Shown here: in pieces, positions 50,157 to 60,171 of the stretch | Numbering within the stretch: the first letter of the stretch is position 1 | Layout: each line of letters starts with the position of its first letter | Source of the DNA: Flavobacterium sp. | GTDB lineage: Bacteria > Bacteroidota > Bacteroidia > Flavobacteriales > Flavobacteriaceae | Assembly: GCF_025352015.1 (NCBI RefSeq) | Contig: NZ_JANXUG010000112.1 | Location: 56,846 to 120,845, forward strand | DNA length: 64,000 nucleotides | Direction: 5' to 3' | Made by a program: the position numbers and the translations under genes | The notes under the pieces: model-generated | Told to the model about the DNA's origin: nothing | The model's input: the letters and a program-made list of their open reading frames with translations, nothing else | Databases searched by the model: none

Positions 50157-50870
50157 ATGTTAGTCAAAACCAAAGCCATCGTTTTATCATCACTAAAATA
50201 CCAAGAAAAAAGCCTGATTGTAAAATGCTTAACCCAATCGGATGGTTTAAAAAGTTATTTTGTGCTCAATGCATTTTCAGCAAAAAAAGCAAGTCAAAAA
50301 ATTGCTTACTTTCAACCTTTATCAATCCTAGAAATCGAAGCTAGCCACAAAAACAAAGGAACACTCGAACATTTCAAAGAAATAAAATTAGCGCACGCCT
50401 ACCAAAGCATTAGCACCAACATTGTCAAAAGCACTATCATACTATTTCTCTCAGAGATTATTCATCACAGCATTCGAGAAGAAGAAAAAAACGAAAACTT
50501 ATTCCTGTTTCTAGAGTCAGCACTTTTATGGTTCGATGCCCATGACGATGTAGCAAATTTTCATTTGATATTAATGCTAGAAATGAGCAAATTTCTTGGG
50601 TTTTATCCCGATATTACGGCTATTGAATTTAATTTTTTTGACATCAAAGAAGGAATTTTTACAAATCTTACAGGAACTAATTGTTGGAACGAACACGAGA
50701 CAGCAATGTTCAAAAAGCTTCTCTATTTAAAATTTGATAGTGACCAAAAAATATTTGCAGGTACAGAAAGACAAATCCTCTTAAAAATGCTGCTTTCTTA
50801 CTACACCACTCATCTAGATGGGTTTAAAAAACCAAAATCGCTTGACGTTTTGAAAGAGGTTTTCGCTTAA
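50157..50870 (+). CDS. recO: DNA repair protein RecO
   Basis: KTKAIVLSSLKYQEKSLIVKCLTQSDGLKSYFV typical RecO N-terminal OB fold. Confidence 0.92.
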   Translation: MLVKTKAIVLSSLKYQEKSLIVKCLTQSDGLKSYFVLNAFSAKKASQKIAYFQPLSILEIEASHKNKGTLEHFKEIKLAHAYQSISTNIVKSTIILFLSEIIHHSIREEEKNENLFLFLESALLWFDAHDDVANFHLILMLEMSKFLGFYPDITAIEFNFFDIKEGIFTNLTGTNCWNEHETAMFKKLLYLKFDSDQKIFAGTERQILLKMLLSYYTTHLDGFKKPKSLDVLKEVFA

Positions 50871-50996
50871 TGATTTAAATAATGCCTTTTCAAATAAAAC
50901 TTACCCTTTACCTGGTGTTGCAAAAACTTATAACTCATAACTTATAACTCACAACTATTTATTACTTTCGCAAACTGATTTAAGATTACAATAAAA

Positions 50997-53900
50997 ATGA
51001 GTACCAAGTTTACTGAATACAAAGGACTTGACCTGCCTAATGTAGCGGCTGAAGTCCTTGATTTTTGGAAAAAAAATAATGTCTTTGAGCAAAGCGTCAC
51101 TTCTCGCGAAGGTGCAATTCCATTCGTGTTTTTTGAAGGTCCACCATCTGCAAATGGTTTACCTGGAATTCACCACGTGATGGCGCGTGCAATTAAAGAT
51201 ATTTTTTGTCGATATAAAACTCAAAAAGGCTTTCAAGTAAAGCGAAAAGCAGGTTGGGATACGCACGGATTACCAGTAGAATTAGGTACCGAGAAAGAAT
51301 TAGGAATCACCAAAGAAGACATCGGAAAAACCATTTCGGTAGAAGAATATAACGAAGCGTGTAAAAAAACCGTAATGCGTTACACAGATGTTTGGAACGA
51401 TTTGACCGAAAAAATGGGTTATTGGGTTGATATGGAAGATCCATATGTGACGTACAAATCCAAATATATGGAATCGGTTTGGTGGTTGTTGAAACAAATT
51501 TATAACAAAGATTTACTTTACAAAGGTTACACCATTCAACCATATTCTCCAAAAGCTGGAACAGGTTTATCATCTCACGAAGTAAACCAACCCGGAAGTT
51601 ACAGAGATGTTACTGACACAACGGTTGTTGCTCAATTTCTTGCAAAAACAGAAACCTTACCAAGTTTTTTACAAGGTTTTGGCGAGGTTCATATTTTGGC
51701 TTGGACGACCACTCCTTGGACTTTACCTTCAAACACAGCGTTGACTGTTGGACCAAAAATCGATTATGTTTTGGTAGAAACTTTCAATCAATACACATTT
51801 CGTCCAACCAAAGTAATTTTAGCTAAAAACCTTGTCGGAAAACAATTCGGGAAAGGATTTTTTGTATCAAATGAACCTTCCGATTTTGAAAATTTTAAAG
51901 AAGGCGATAAAAATATTCCATATCATATTCTAGCTGAATGCAAAGGTTTAGATTTAGTCGGAATTCGTTACGAACAATTGATGAAATTGACTTTGCCATA
52001 CCAAAATCCTGAAAATGCTTTTAGAGTAATTGCTGGAGATTTCGTAACTACAGAAGATGGAACTGGAATCGTTCACACAGCGCCAACTTTTGGTGCAGAT
52101 GATGCTAAAGTTGCTAAAGAAGCAACGCCAGAAGTGCCACCAATGTTGGTTTTAGATGCGAACGGAAATCCAGTGCCTTTGGTTGATTTACAAGGTAAAT
52201 TCATTCAAGATTTGGGTGATTTGTCTGGAAAGTACGTTAAAAACGAATATTACAATGATGGCGAAGCACCAGAACGCTCTGCCGATGTTGAAATCGCTAT
52301 CCAATTAAAAGAAGAAAATAAGGCTTTTAAAGTTGAAAAATACGTGCACAGTTATCCACATTGTTGGAGAACTGACAAACCAATTTTATATTATCCGTTA
52401 GATTCTTGGTTCATCAAAGTTACGGAAATCAAAGACAGAATGTTCGACTTGAACGAAACCATCAACTGGAAACCAAAAGCAACTGGCGAAGGTCGTTTTG
52501 GAAATTGGTTAAAAAATGCTAACGATTGGAATTTATCGCGTTCAAGATATTGGGGAATTCCATTGCCAATTTGGAGAACCGAAGATGGAACCGAAGAAAT
52601 ATTAATTGGTTCAGTAGAAGAATTATATTCAGAAATCGAAAAAGCAATCCAAGCTGGCGTTGAAACAGTAAATCCTTTCAAAGGTTTTAAAGTTGGAAAC
52701 ATGAGCGAAAAAAACTACGATTTAGTCGATTTACATAAAAATGTAGTTGATAAAATCACTCTAGTTTCGCCATCAGGAAAAGCAATGAAACGTGAATCTG
52801 ATTTGATTGACGTTTGGTTCGATTCGGGAGCAATGCCTTATGCGCAGTGGCATTATCCGTTTGAAAACAAAGATAAAATAGACGATAATAAAGATTTTCC
52901 TGCCGATTTTATTGCCGAAGGTGTAGATCAAACTCGTGGTTGGTTTTATACTTTGCACGCAATTGGGACTTTAGTTTTTGATAAAGTTGCTTATAAAAAT
53001 GTAGTTTCAAATGGTTTGGTTTTGGATAAAAACGGACAAAAAATGTCTAAACGTCTTGGAAATGCAACCGATCCTTTTAAAACTATTGAAGAATTTGGTC
53101 CAGATGCGACTCGTTGGTACATGATAACTAATGCAAATCCGTGGGATAACTTGAAATTTGATATTGAAGGAATTGCTGAGGTTCGTAGAAAATTTTTCGG
53201 AACACTTTACAACACTTATTCGTTCTTTACATTATATGCAAATATTGACAATTTTACATTTTCAGAAGCCGAAATTCCGTTGAACGAACGACCAGAAATT
53301 GACCGTTGGATTTTATCAGAATTACATACGTTGATAAAAACAGTTGATGAAGCATACGCCGATTACGAACCAACCAAAGCGGCTCGAGCTATTTCTGACT
53401 TCGTTCAGGAAAATTTGAGCAACTGGTATGTTCGTTTGTGTCGAAGAAGATTTTGGAAAGGCGAATACGAGACAGATAAAATTGCAGCTTATCAAACCTT
53501 ATATACCTGCTTGCTAAATGTAGCTAAATTAGCAGCACCGATTGCTCCGTTCTTTATGGATCAATTGTATCGCGATTTAATTAACACAACTCAAAAAGAG
53601 AATTTTACCAGCGTTCACCTAGCTTTATTCCCGGTTTCGGTTGAAAACTTTGTTGATAAATCGTTGGAAAGCAGAATGATGAAAGCTCAAACGGTTTCCT
53701 CATTAGTATTATCGCTTCGCAAAAAAGAAATGATAAAAGTGCGCCAACCGCTGCAAAAGATAATGATACCAATACTTGACGAGAGTCAGCGTTCAGAAAT
53801 CGAAGCAGTTTCAGACCTAATAAAAGCTGAAGTAAACGTTAAAGAAATCGAACTTTTAGATGATGCATCAGGCGTTTTGGTAAAGCAAATTAAGCCGAAT

Positions 53901-54398
53901 TTCAAAGCATTAGGTCCCCGTTTTGGCAAAGATATGGGTTTGATTTCCAATGCAATACAAAATTTAACTTCGGAACAAATAGATGAATTAGATACAAATG
54001 GCGAACTTACGCTTGTTATTTCAGGAAATAGTATAATTTTAACATCCAATGATGTTGAAATCTCTTCGCAAGATATTCCGGGTTGGTTGGTCGCAAATGC
54101 TAACGGAATTACAGTAGCTTTAGATATTACGCTAACCGAAGAATTAATAAAAGAAGGCATAGCCAGAGAATTGGTAAACCGCATTCAAAACATCAGAAAG
54201 GACAGCGGGTTTGAAGTAACTGATAAAATAAAAGTTCATTTGCAGTATAATAGCGAATTAGAAAAAGCAGTCATTGCCAATGAAAAATATATTAAATCAG
54301 AAACATTAACAGAAACATTGGTTTTTGTAGCTGCTATGGAAACCGGAACAGAAATAGAATTTGATAACATAAAAACAAGAATATTAATCTCAAAATAG
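50997..54398 (+). CDS. ileS: Isoleucine--tRNA ligase
   Basis: FFEGPPSANGLPGIHHVMARAIKD, GWDTHGLPVE, QKMSKRLGNATDP (KMSKR). Confidence 0.98.
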   Translation: MSTKFTEYKGLDLPNVAAEVLDFWKKNNVFEQSVTSREGAIPFVFFEGPPSANGLPGIHHVMARAIKDIFCRYKTQKGFQVKRKAGWDTHGLPVELGTEKELGITKEDIGKTISVEEYNEACKKTVMRYTDVWNDLTEKMGYWVDMEDPYVTYKSKYMESVWWLLKQIYNKDLLYKGYTIQPYSPKAGTGLSSHEVNQPGSYRDVTDTTVVAQFLAKTETLPSFLQGFGEVHILAWTTTPWTLPSNTALTVGPKIDYVLVETFNQYTFRPTKVILAKNLVGKQFGKGFFVSNEPSDFENFKEGDKNIPYHILAECKGLDLVGIRYEQLMKLTLPYQNPENAFRVIAGDFVTTEDGTGIVHTAPTFGADDAKVAKEATPEVPPMLVLDANGNPVPLVDLQGKFIQDLGDLSGKYVKNEYYNDGEAPERSADVEIAIQLKEENKAFKVEKYVHSYPHCWRTDKPILYYPLDSWFIKVTEIKDRMFDLNETINWKPKATGEGRFGNWLKNANDWNLSRSRYWGIPLPIWRTEDGTEEILIGSVEELYSEIEKAIQAGVETVNPFKGFKVGNMSEKNYDLVDLHKNVVDKITLVSPSGKAMKRESDLIDVWFDSGAMPYAQWHYPFENKDKIDDNKDFPADFIAEGVDQTRGWFYTLHAIGTLVFDKVAYKNVVSNGLVLDKNGQKMSKRLGNATDPFKTIEEFGPDATRWYMITNANPWDNLKFDIEGIAEVRRKFFGTLYNTYSFFTLYANIDNFTFSEAEIPLNERPEIDRWILSELHTLIKTVDEAYADYEPTKAARAISDFVQENLSNWYVRLCRRRFWKGEYETDKIAAYQTLYTCLLNVAKLAAPIAPFFMDQLYRDLINTTQKENFTSVHLALFPVSVENFVDKSLESRMMKAQTVSSLVLSLRKKEMIKVRQPLQKIMIPILDESQRSEIEAVSDLIKAEVNVKEIELLDDASGVLVKQIKPNFKALGPRFGKDMGLISNAIQNLTSEQIDELDTNGELTLVISGNSIILTSNDVEISSQDIPGWLVANANGITVALDITLTEELIKEGIARELVNRIQNIRKDSGFEVTDKIKVHLQYNSELEKAVIANEKYIKSETLTETLVFVAAMETGTEIEFDNIKTRILISK

Positions 54399-54405
54399 AA
54401 TAAAG

Positions 54406-54786
54406 ATGATCGAAGAAAAAATGAGATACTCGGATGCTGATTTAGCAGAGTTCAAAGAAATTATCATAAATAAAATGGACAAGGCAAAAGCCGATTTAGA
54501 ATTGATAAAGAGTGCCTACATGAATGATTTAAACAATGGAACTGATGATACTTCACCAACGTTTAAAGCCTTTGAAGAAGGAAGCGAAACGATGAGCAAA
54601 GAAGCCAACTCGCAGTTGGCGATTCGTCAGGAAAAGTTTCTGCGAGATTTAAAAAATGCACTTTTTCGTGTAGAAAATAAAACATACGGCGTTTGTAAAG
54701 TAACAGGAAAACTTATTGGCAAAGACAGATTACGCGTAGTTCCCCATGCTACTATGAGTATAGAAGCGAAAAATATGCAACGATAA
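54406..54786 (+). CDS. TraR/DksA-family protein with degenerate zinc finger
   Basis: DDTSPTFKAFEEGSETMSKEANSQLAIRQEKFLRDLKNALFRVENKTYGVCKVTGKLIGKDRLRVVPHAT. Confidence 0.88.
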   Translation: MIEEKMRYSDADLAEFKEIIINKMDKAKADLELIKSAYMNDLNNGTDDTSPTFKAFEEGSETMSKEANSQLAIRQEKFLRDLKNALFRVENKTYGVCKVTGKLIGKDRLRVVPHATMSIEAKNMQR

Positions 54787-54803
54787 CTACTTCATGTAAT
54801 AGT

Positions 54804-54834
54804 AAGCATCACTCCCCTTTAAGTGATGTTTTTA
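54804..54834 (+). terminator. Rho-independent-like terminator
   Basis: GCATCACT-CCCCTTTA-AGTGATGT followed by TTTT. Confidence 0.7.
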
Positions 54835-54845
54835 TAAAAAAATAC

Positions 54846-54853
54846 TATTTTTG
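54846..54853 (+). promoter_or_regulatory. Bacteroidota -7 box TATTTTTG
   Basis: TAnnTTTG upstream of lspA. Confidence 0.5.
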
Positions 54854-54873
54854 AGCCATTAAAATTTAAAAAA

Positions 54874-55497
54874 ATGTCATTACGAAGTTCTGTTTTACTC
54901 ATTGCTATTATTTTAATACTTGACCAGTTTTTCAAAATTTTTATTAAGACCAATTTCATTTACAATGAAACTATTGATGTCACCAGCTGGTTTAAATTAA
55001 TGCTGATTGAAAACGAAGGAATGGCTTGGGGTGCTAAAATACCGGGCGAATATGGTAAAATAATATTGACAGTTTTTAGAATTTTGGCAGTCTTTGGGAT
55101 TGGCTATTGGTTGTATGAAGCAAGCACAAAACACAGTTCAAATTATTTGATGGTCGCCATTGCGCTGATATTTGCAGGAGCGGTTGGAAACATTATTGAT
55201 TCTGTTTTTTATGGTGTTGTTTTTGATGACAGTTACAGCCATTTAGCAACACTTTTTGCAGACAAACCTTCAGGGACTTGGTTTCATGGTAAGGTCGTTG
55301 ATATGTTGTACTTTCCAATATTTGAAGGAACTTTTCCTAAATGGTTGCCGCTGTACGGAGGTCAATCGTTTAAATTTTTTAATGCCATTTTTAACATTGC
55401 TGATATGGCGATTTCAACAGGCGTTGGCATCTTAATTGTATTTAACAAAAAAGCATTTGTTAAGAAAACTATTGTGGAAGCATATACACACTCGTAG
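54874..55497 (+). CDS. lspA: Lipoprotein signal peptidase
   Basis: ILILDQFFKIFIKTNF, ENEGMAWGA, AGAVGNIIDSVFYGVV, FNIADMAIS motifs. Confidence 0.96.
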   Translation: MSLRSSVLLIAIILILDQFFKIFIKTNFIYNETIDVTSWFKLMLIENEGMAWGAKIPGEYGKIILTVFRILAVFGIGYWLYEASTKHSSNYLMVAIALIFAGAVGNIIDSVFYGVVFDDSYSHLATLFADKPSGTWFHGKVVDMLYFPIFEGTFPKWLPLYGGQSFKFFNAIFNIADMAISTGVGILIVFNKKAFVKKTIVEAYTHS

Positions 55498-56038
55498 GTG
55501 TAACACAATAATTCAAGGAAATATCTGTTGAAGAAACATCGTCAATAACCTCTTCAGGATCAAAAAAAGATAAGCCTATTTTGACAACATCTTCACGGCA
55601 TTTGGACAAAAAAGTATCGTAAAATCCTTTGCCATATCCTACTCTATTTCCTTTGGTATCATAAGCTAATAAAGGAAGAAACACCACATCTATTTTAAAA
55701 TTAGGAACTTCTATTCCATCAACTGGTTCGTAGACATTGTATTCATTTTTTTGAAATTTAGTACTATCTGTCAGCAGATAATTTGTCATTTCAAGCGTAT
55801 CAAAATTGCTTTTTGCCACCACAATTTCTTTGTCTTTACCTACTAATAGTTGAAGAATAAATTCCGTATCAATTTCTTTTTGCTCTTCGATGTTGAGGAA
55901 CAAATGAAAATAGGTTTTCTCCCAAATATCGAGTTGTAATAATCGGTTAGCAATTGCCAAACTTTTATCCTCAATGACATCAACTGATAATTCTTGGCGA
56001 AGTTCTTTATACTTTTTACGTAAGTCCTTTTTATTCAT
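55469..56038 (-). CDS. 5-formyltetrahydrofolate cyclo-ligase
   Basis: KKDLRKKYKELRQELS; LPLLAYDTKGNRVGYGKGFYDTFL. Confidence 0.94.
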   Translation of the reverse strand: MNKKDLRKKYKELRQELSVDVIEDKSLAIANRLLQLDIWEKTYFHLFLNIEEQKEIDTEFILQLLVGKDKEIVVAKSNFDTLEMTNYLLTDSTKFQKNEYNVYEPVDGIEVPNFKIDVVFLPLLAYDTKGNRVGYGKGFYDTFLSKCREDVVKIGLSFFDPEEVIDDVSSTDISLNYCVTPTSVYMLPQ

Positions 56039-56096
56039 CCCTCAAAAGTACTTTAATTTTTATAACTTTGAAATCAATCCAGATTCTCAATCGTAA

Positions 56097-57896
56097 ATGG
56101 AAATCACTTCTCTTGAACTTCAACTGCAATCGCTACCGGACAGTCCTGGCGTATATCAGTATTATGATGCAGCTGGGAAAATTCTATACGTTGGCAAAGC
56201 CAAAAATCTCAAAAAAAGAGTGTCCTCTTATTTCAATAAACTACATGATACAGCCAAAACTAATGTTTTAGTTAAGAAGATTGTTACCATTAAACACATT
56301 GTAGTTTCATCGGAACAAGACGCCTTTTTATTAGAAAATAATTTAATAAAAAAACTGCAGCCACGTTACAATGTTTTGTTGCGCGATGATAAAACCTACC
56401 CTTGGATTTGCATCAAAAAAGAACCATTTTCGCGCATATTTTCAACACGAAAAATGATCAAAGACGGCTCTGAATATTTTGGACCATACACTAGTTTTAA
56501 AACGGTGCATACTATTTTGGATTTGATTAAAGAGTTATATCCGTTACGAACGTGTAACTACGATTTGAACGAAAGTAACATTCGATTGCATAAATTTAAA
56601 GTATGTCTAGAATACCATATTGGCAATTGTAAAGGACCCTGTGAGGGATTGGAATTGCTAGAAAACTATCAAAAACAAGTGGATGCCATTCGAGAAATTC
56701 TAAAAGGAAATTTTAAAGATAGCATGCGCGATTTTAAAAAATTGATGCAGGATTTAGCTTTTGAAATGAAGTTTGAAGCAGCTCAAAAAGTCAAAGAAAA
56801 GATAGCAGTTCTCGAAAATTACCAATCACGCTCTACTATTTTAAATCCAAAAATTTCCAATATTGATGTGTTTTCTATTATTTCTGATGAAGCGGTGGCG
56901 TATGTAAATTTTTTGCAAATCGCTCATGGCGCAATCATTCGATCCTTTACATTGGAACTCAAAAAAAAATTGGACGAAACCGATGAAGAACTTTTGGAAC
57001 TTGCCGTAGTAGAACTTCGGGAACGGTTTAGCTTGACATCCAAAGAAATAATTTTGCCTTTTGTTTTAGATTTTGGAGACAAAATAAAAGTTACTGTACC
57101 ACAACTTGGCGATAAAAAGCAAATTTTAGAATTGTCGCAACGCAATGCCAAATACCAACGATTGGAACAATTGAAACAAATTCAGATTGTAGACCCAGAG
57201 CGTCACACGAACCGCATCATGGCACAAATGCAAAAGGATTTACGACTTTCGATCGAGCCTCGTCATATTGAATGTTTTGATAATTCTAATATTCAAGGGA
57301 CAAATCCAGTTGCAGCATGCGTAGTTTTTAAAGACGGCAAACCAAGCAAGAAAGATTATCGGCATTTCAACATTAAAACCGTAGAAGGGCCAAATGATTT
57401 TGCATCGATGGAAGAGGTAGTTTATCGAAGGTACAAACGAATGCTTGATGAAAACCTGTCTTTACCGCAACTCATTATCATTGATGGAGGAAAAGGACAA
57501 TTGTCATCGGCCTTAAAAAGTATGGATGATTTGGGATTACGAGGTAAAATTGCTGTAATTGGTATTGCCAAACGGTTGGAAGAATTGTTTTATCCCGGCG
57601 ATTCGGTGCCGTTATATTTAGACAAAAAATCGGAAAGCTTAAAAATTATTCAACAGTTGAGGAACGAAGCACATCGTTTTGGAATCACACATCATCGAGA
57701 TAAAAGAAGTAAAGCGGCTTTAAATTCAACTATTGAAACTATTTCTGGCATTGGCGAAAAGACGATGTTGCTATTATTAAAATATTTTAAAAGTGTAAAA
57801 AGATTAAAATTAGCAACAGAAAAAGAAATTTCTGATGTTGTAGGTGTATCAAAAGCCAAAAAAATTTCCGAATTTTACAACATAAGTAAACGTTAA
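56097..57896 (+). CDS. uvrC: Excinuclease ABC subunit C
   Basis: LPDSPGVYQYYDAAGKILYVGKAKNLKKRVSSYF; IECFDNSNIQGTNPVAACVVFKDGKPSKKDYRHF. Confidence 0.97.
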   Translation: MEITSLELQLQSLPDSPGVYQYYDAAGKILYVGKAKNLKKRVSSYFNKLHDTAKTNVLVKKIVTIKHIVVSSEQDAFLLENNLIKKLQPRYNVLLRDDKTYPWICIKKEPFSRIFSTRKMIKDGSEYFGPYTSFKTVHTILDLIKELYPLRTCNYDLNESNIRLHKFKVCLEYHIGNCKGPCEGLELLENYQKQVDAIREILKGNFKDSMRDFKKLMQDLAFEMKFEAAQKVKEKIAVLENYQSRSTILNPKISNIDVFSIISDEAVAYVNFLQIAHGAIIRSFTLELKKKLDETDEELLELAVVELRERFSLTSKEIILPFVLDFGDKIKVTVPQLGDKKQILELSQRNAKYQRLEQLKQIQIVDPERHTNRIMAQMQKDLRLSIEPRHIECFDNSNIQGTNPVAACVVFKDGKPSKKDYRHFNIKTVEGPNDFASMEEVVYRRYKRMLDENLSLPQLIIIDGGKGQLSSALKSMDDLGLRGKIAVIGIAKRLEELFYPGDSVPLYLDKKSESLKIIQQLRNEAHRFGITHHRDKRSKAALNSTIETISGIGEKTMLLLLKYFKSVKRLKLATEKEISDVVGVSKAKKISEFYNISKR

Positions 57897-57904
57897 TGCT
57901 TTTT

Positions 57905-60118
57905 ATGAAAAAAACAATGCTGATTCTGATAGGTCTTTTTTTTCTTCAGAATGTTGTTGCTCAAGATACGATTAAGAAAAAAAGACCAAAAATTGGTTTG
58001 ATTCTTAGCGGTGGCGGCGCAAAAGGATTTGCACATATAGGCGTGTTAAAAGTTCTAGAAAGAGCGGGCATCAAGATAGATTATATTGGTGGCACTAGTA
58101 TGGGAGCGGTAGTTGGCGGTTTGTATGCCACTGGATATAGCGCTACACAAATAGACTCTATATTTCATAATACCGATTTTGATGAGTTACTTCAAGATTA
58201 CGTTCCACGGTCTTCAAAAAGTTTTTACGAGAAACGAAACGACGAAATGTATGCGATTTCACTGCCGTTTAAAAATCTTAAAGTTGCAATTCCTATTGCC
58301 CTTTCCAAAGGAATGTATAATTATAGTTTGCTGTCAAAACTCACACACAAAGTGAGGAATGTTTCAGATTTTAGCAAACTTCCGATTCCGTTTTTATGCA
58401 TAGCCACTGATATTGAAAAAGGGGAGCAAGTGATTTTAAAAAACGGGTATTTAGCGCAAGCGATGCTCGCAAGTTCTGCTTTTCCTTCATTATTCTCTCC
58501 TGTAGAAATAGATGGTAAATTATTAGTAGATGGTGGTGTTGCCAATAATTATCCTGTAGAAGAGGTCCGAAAAATGGGAGCTGATTTCATTATTGGAGTA
58601 GATGTTCAAGATGATTTAAAAGATAGAAATTTATTAAAAGATGCAACGCGAATTTTGGTACAGATAACCAATTTGAGCATGATAAAAGTAATGAAAGACA
58701 AGCAAAAATTAACCGACATATATATAAAACCAGATGTTTCAAAGTATGGCGTAATCTCTTTTGATAAAGGAAAAGAAATTGTTAAAGCTGGCGAAGATGC
58801 TGCAAATTTAATCTATGATAAACTACAAAAATTAGCAGACCCATCACCTGACTATAAACGTAATAATTTGAAAGTTACTTCAGATATTTTAAAAATAAAT
58901 GACATTTCTATAAGCAATCTGGATAATTATACAAGAGCCTACGTTTTGGGAAAACTTCATTTTATAAACGGTAGTAAAATAACGTATGAAGACCTAAAAA
59001 AAGGCATAAGTAATATAAATGCTACCCAAAATTTCAGCAGAATTAGTTACACAATCGATGAAAATCAAAACGAGGATGTGCTAAAATTAAACCTTATTGA
59101 AAACCCTACAAAGACTTATTTGAGATTTGGACTTCATTATGACGGATTATACAAGGGCGCCATTTTAGTCAATTTAACTCAAAAAAAATGGTTGTTTAAG
59201 AATGATGTAGTGTCCTTTGATGTTGGTCTTGGCGATAATATTCGATACAACCTGGATTATTATATTGACAATGGTTTTTATTGGAGTTTTGGGATAAAAT
59301 CCCGATACAACACCTTTAATAAAAACGTTCAAACTGATTTTAGAAACGGACAATTATTTGCACAACTAGGTTTAAACAGTATCAATATAGACTTTTCTGA
59401 TTTAACAAATCAAGCGTATCTACAAACCGTTTTTATTCAAAAATTTATAATTGGTGCAGGTATAGAGAACAAATTTTTAAAAATAAAATCAGATAATTTA
59501 GTGCAAATTAATCCCACTTTTGAACAAAGCAGCTACAATAGTGTTTTTGGTTACATGAAATACGATTCTTTCGATAATAAATTATTTCCCAAAAAAGGCT
59601 GGTTGTTTTCTGGAGATATTCAATCCTATCTTTTTTCGTCAAATTATACGAACGAATTTAATCGCTATTCTATCGCAAAAGGAGAAATAGGACTTGTAAA
59701 ATCTTTTTATAAAAAAGTTACACTAAAAATTCAAGCTGATGTTGGTTTGACTTTTGGCAAAAGCAGCGTTCATTTTTTCGATTTTATTTTAGGCGGTTAT
59801 GGTTTTAATACCATCAATAATTTTAAATATTTTTATGGTTATGATTTTTTAGGAATTTCCGCCAACAGCTTTATCAAATCTAGTTTTACTTTGGATTATG
59901 AAATTTATAAAAAGAATCACATCAATTTTTCAGCAAATTATGCAAATGTGGAGGACAATTTATTTGCAACTGGGCGTTGGTTTTCTGAACCAAAATATAA
60001 CGGTTATGCTATAGGTTATGCTTTAGAATCGTTTCTTGGTCCAATTGAAATTAAGTACTCCTGGTCGCCAGAGTTAAGCAGGGTTTATACCTTCGTAAAT
60101 GTTGGCTTTTGGTTTTAA
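57905..60118 (+). CDS. Patatin-like phospholipase with C-terminal outer-membrane barrel
   Basis: LILSGGGAKGFAHIGVLKVLE; GTSMGAVVGGLYATGY; DGGVANNYPVEEV; C-terminal Omp85-like barrel. Confidence 0.92.
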   Translation: MKKTMLILIGLFFLQNVVAQDTIKKKRPKIGLILSGGGAKGFAHIGVLKVLERAGIKIDYIGGTSMGAVVGGLYATGYSATQIDSIFHNTDFDELLQDYVPRSSKSFYEKRNDEMYAISLPFKNLKVAIPIALSKGMYNYSLLSKLTHKVRNVSDFSKLPIPFLCIATDIEKGEQVILKNGYLAQAMLASSAFPSLFSPVEIDGKLLVDGGVANNYPVEEVRKMGADFIIGVDVQDDLKDRNLLKDATRILVQITNLSMIKVMKDKQKLTDIYIKPDVSKYGVISFDKGKEIVKAGEDAANLIYDKLQKLADPSPDYKRNNLKVTSDILKINDISISNLDNYTRAYVLGKLHFINGSKITYEDLKKGISNINATQNFSRISYTIDENQNEDVLKLNLIENPTKTYLRFGLHYDGLYKGAILVNLTQKKWLFKNDVVSFDVGLGDNIRYNLDYYIDNGFYWSFGIKSRYNTFNKNVQTDFRNGQLFAQLGLNSINIDFSDLTNQAYLQTVFIQKFIIGAGIENKFLKIKSDNLVQINPTFEQSSYNSVFGYMKYDSFDNKLFPKKGWLFSGDIQSYLFSSNYTNEFNRYSIAKGEIGLVKSFYKKVTLKIQADVGLTFGKSSVHFFDFILGGYGFNTINNFKYFYGYDFLGISANSFIKSSFTLDYEIYKKNHINFSANYANVEDNLFATGRWFSEPKYNGYAIGYALESFLGPIEIKYSWSPELSRVYTFVNVGFWF

Positions 60119-60138
60119 CCCTATTTAAAATAAAAAAC

Positions 60139-60146
60139 TATATTTG
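60139..60146 (+). promoter_or_regulatory. Bacteroidota -7 box TATATTTG
   Basis: TAnnTTTG 26 nt upstream of the permease ATG. Confidence 0.6.
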
Positions 60147-60171
60147 ATACACTTTAACTAAAACTACGAAT

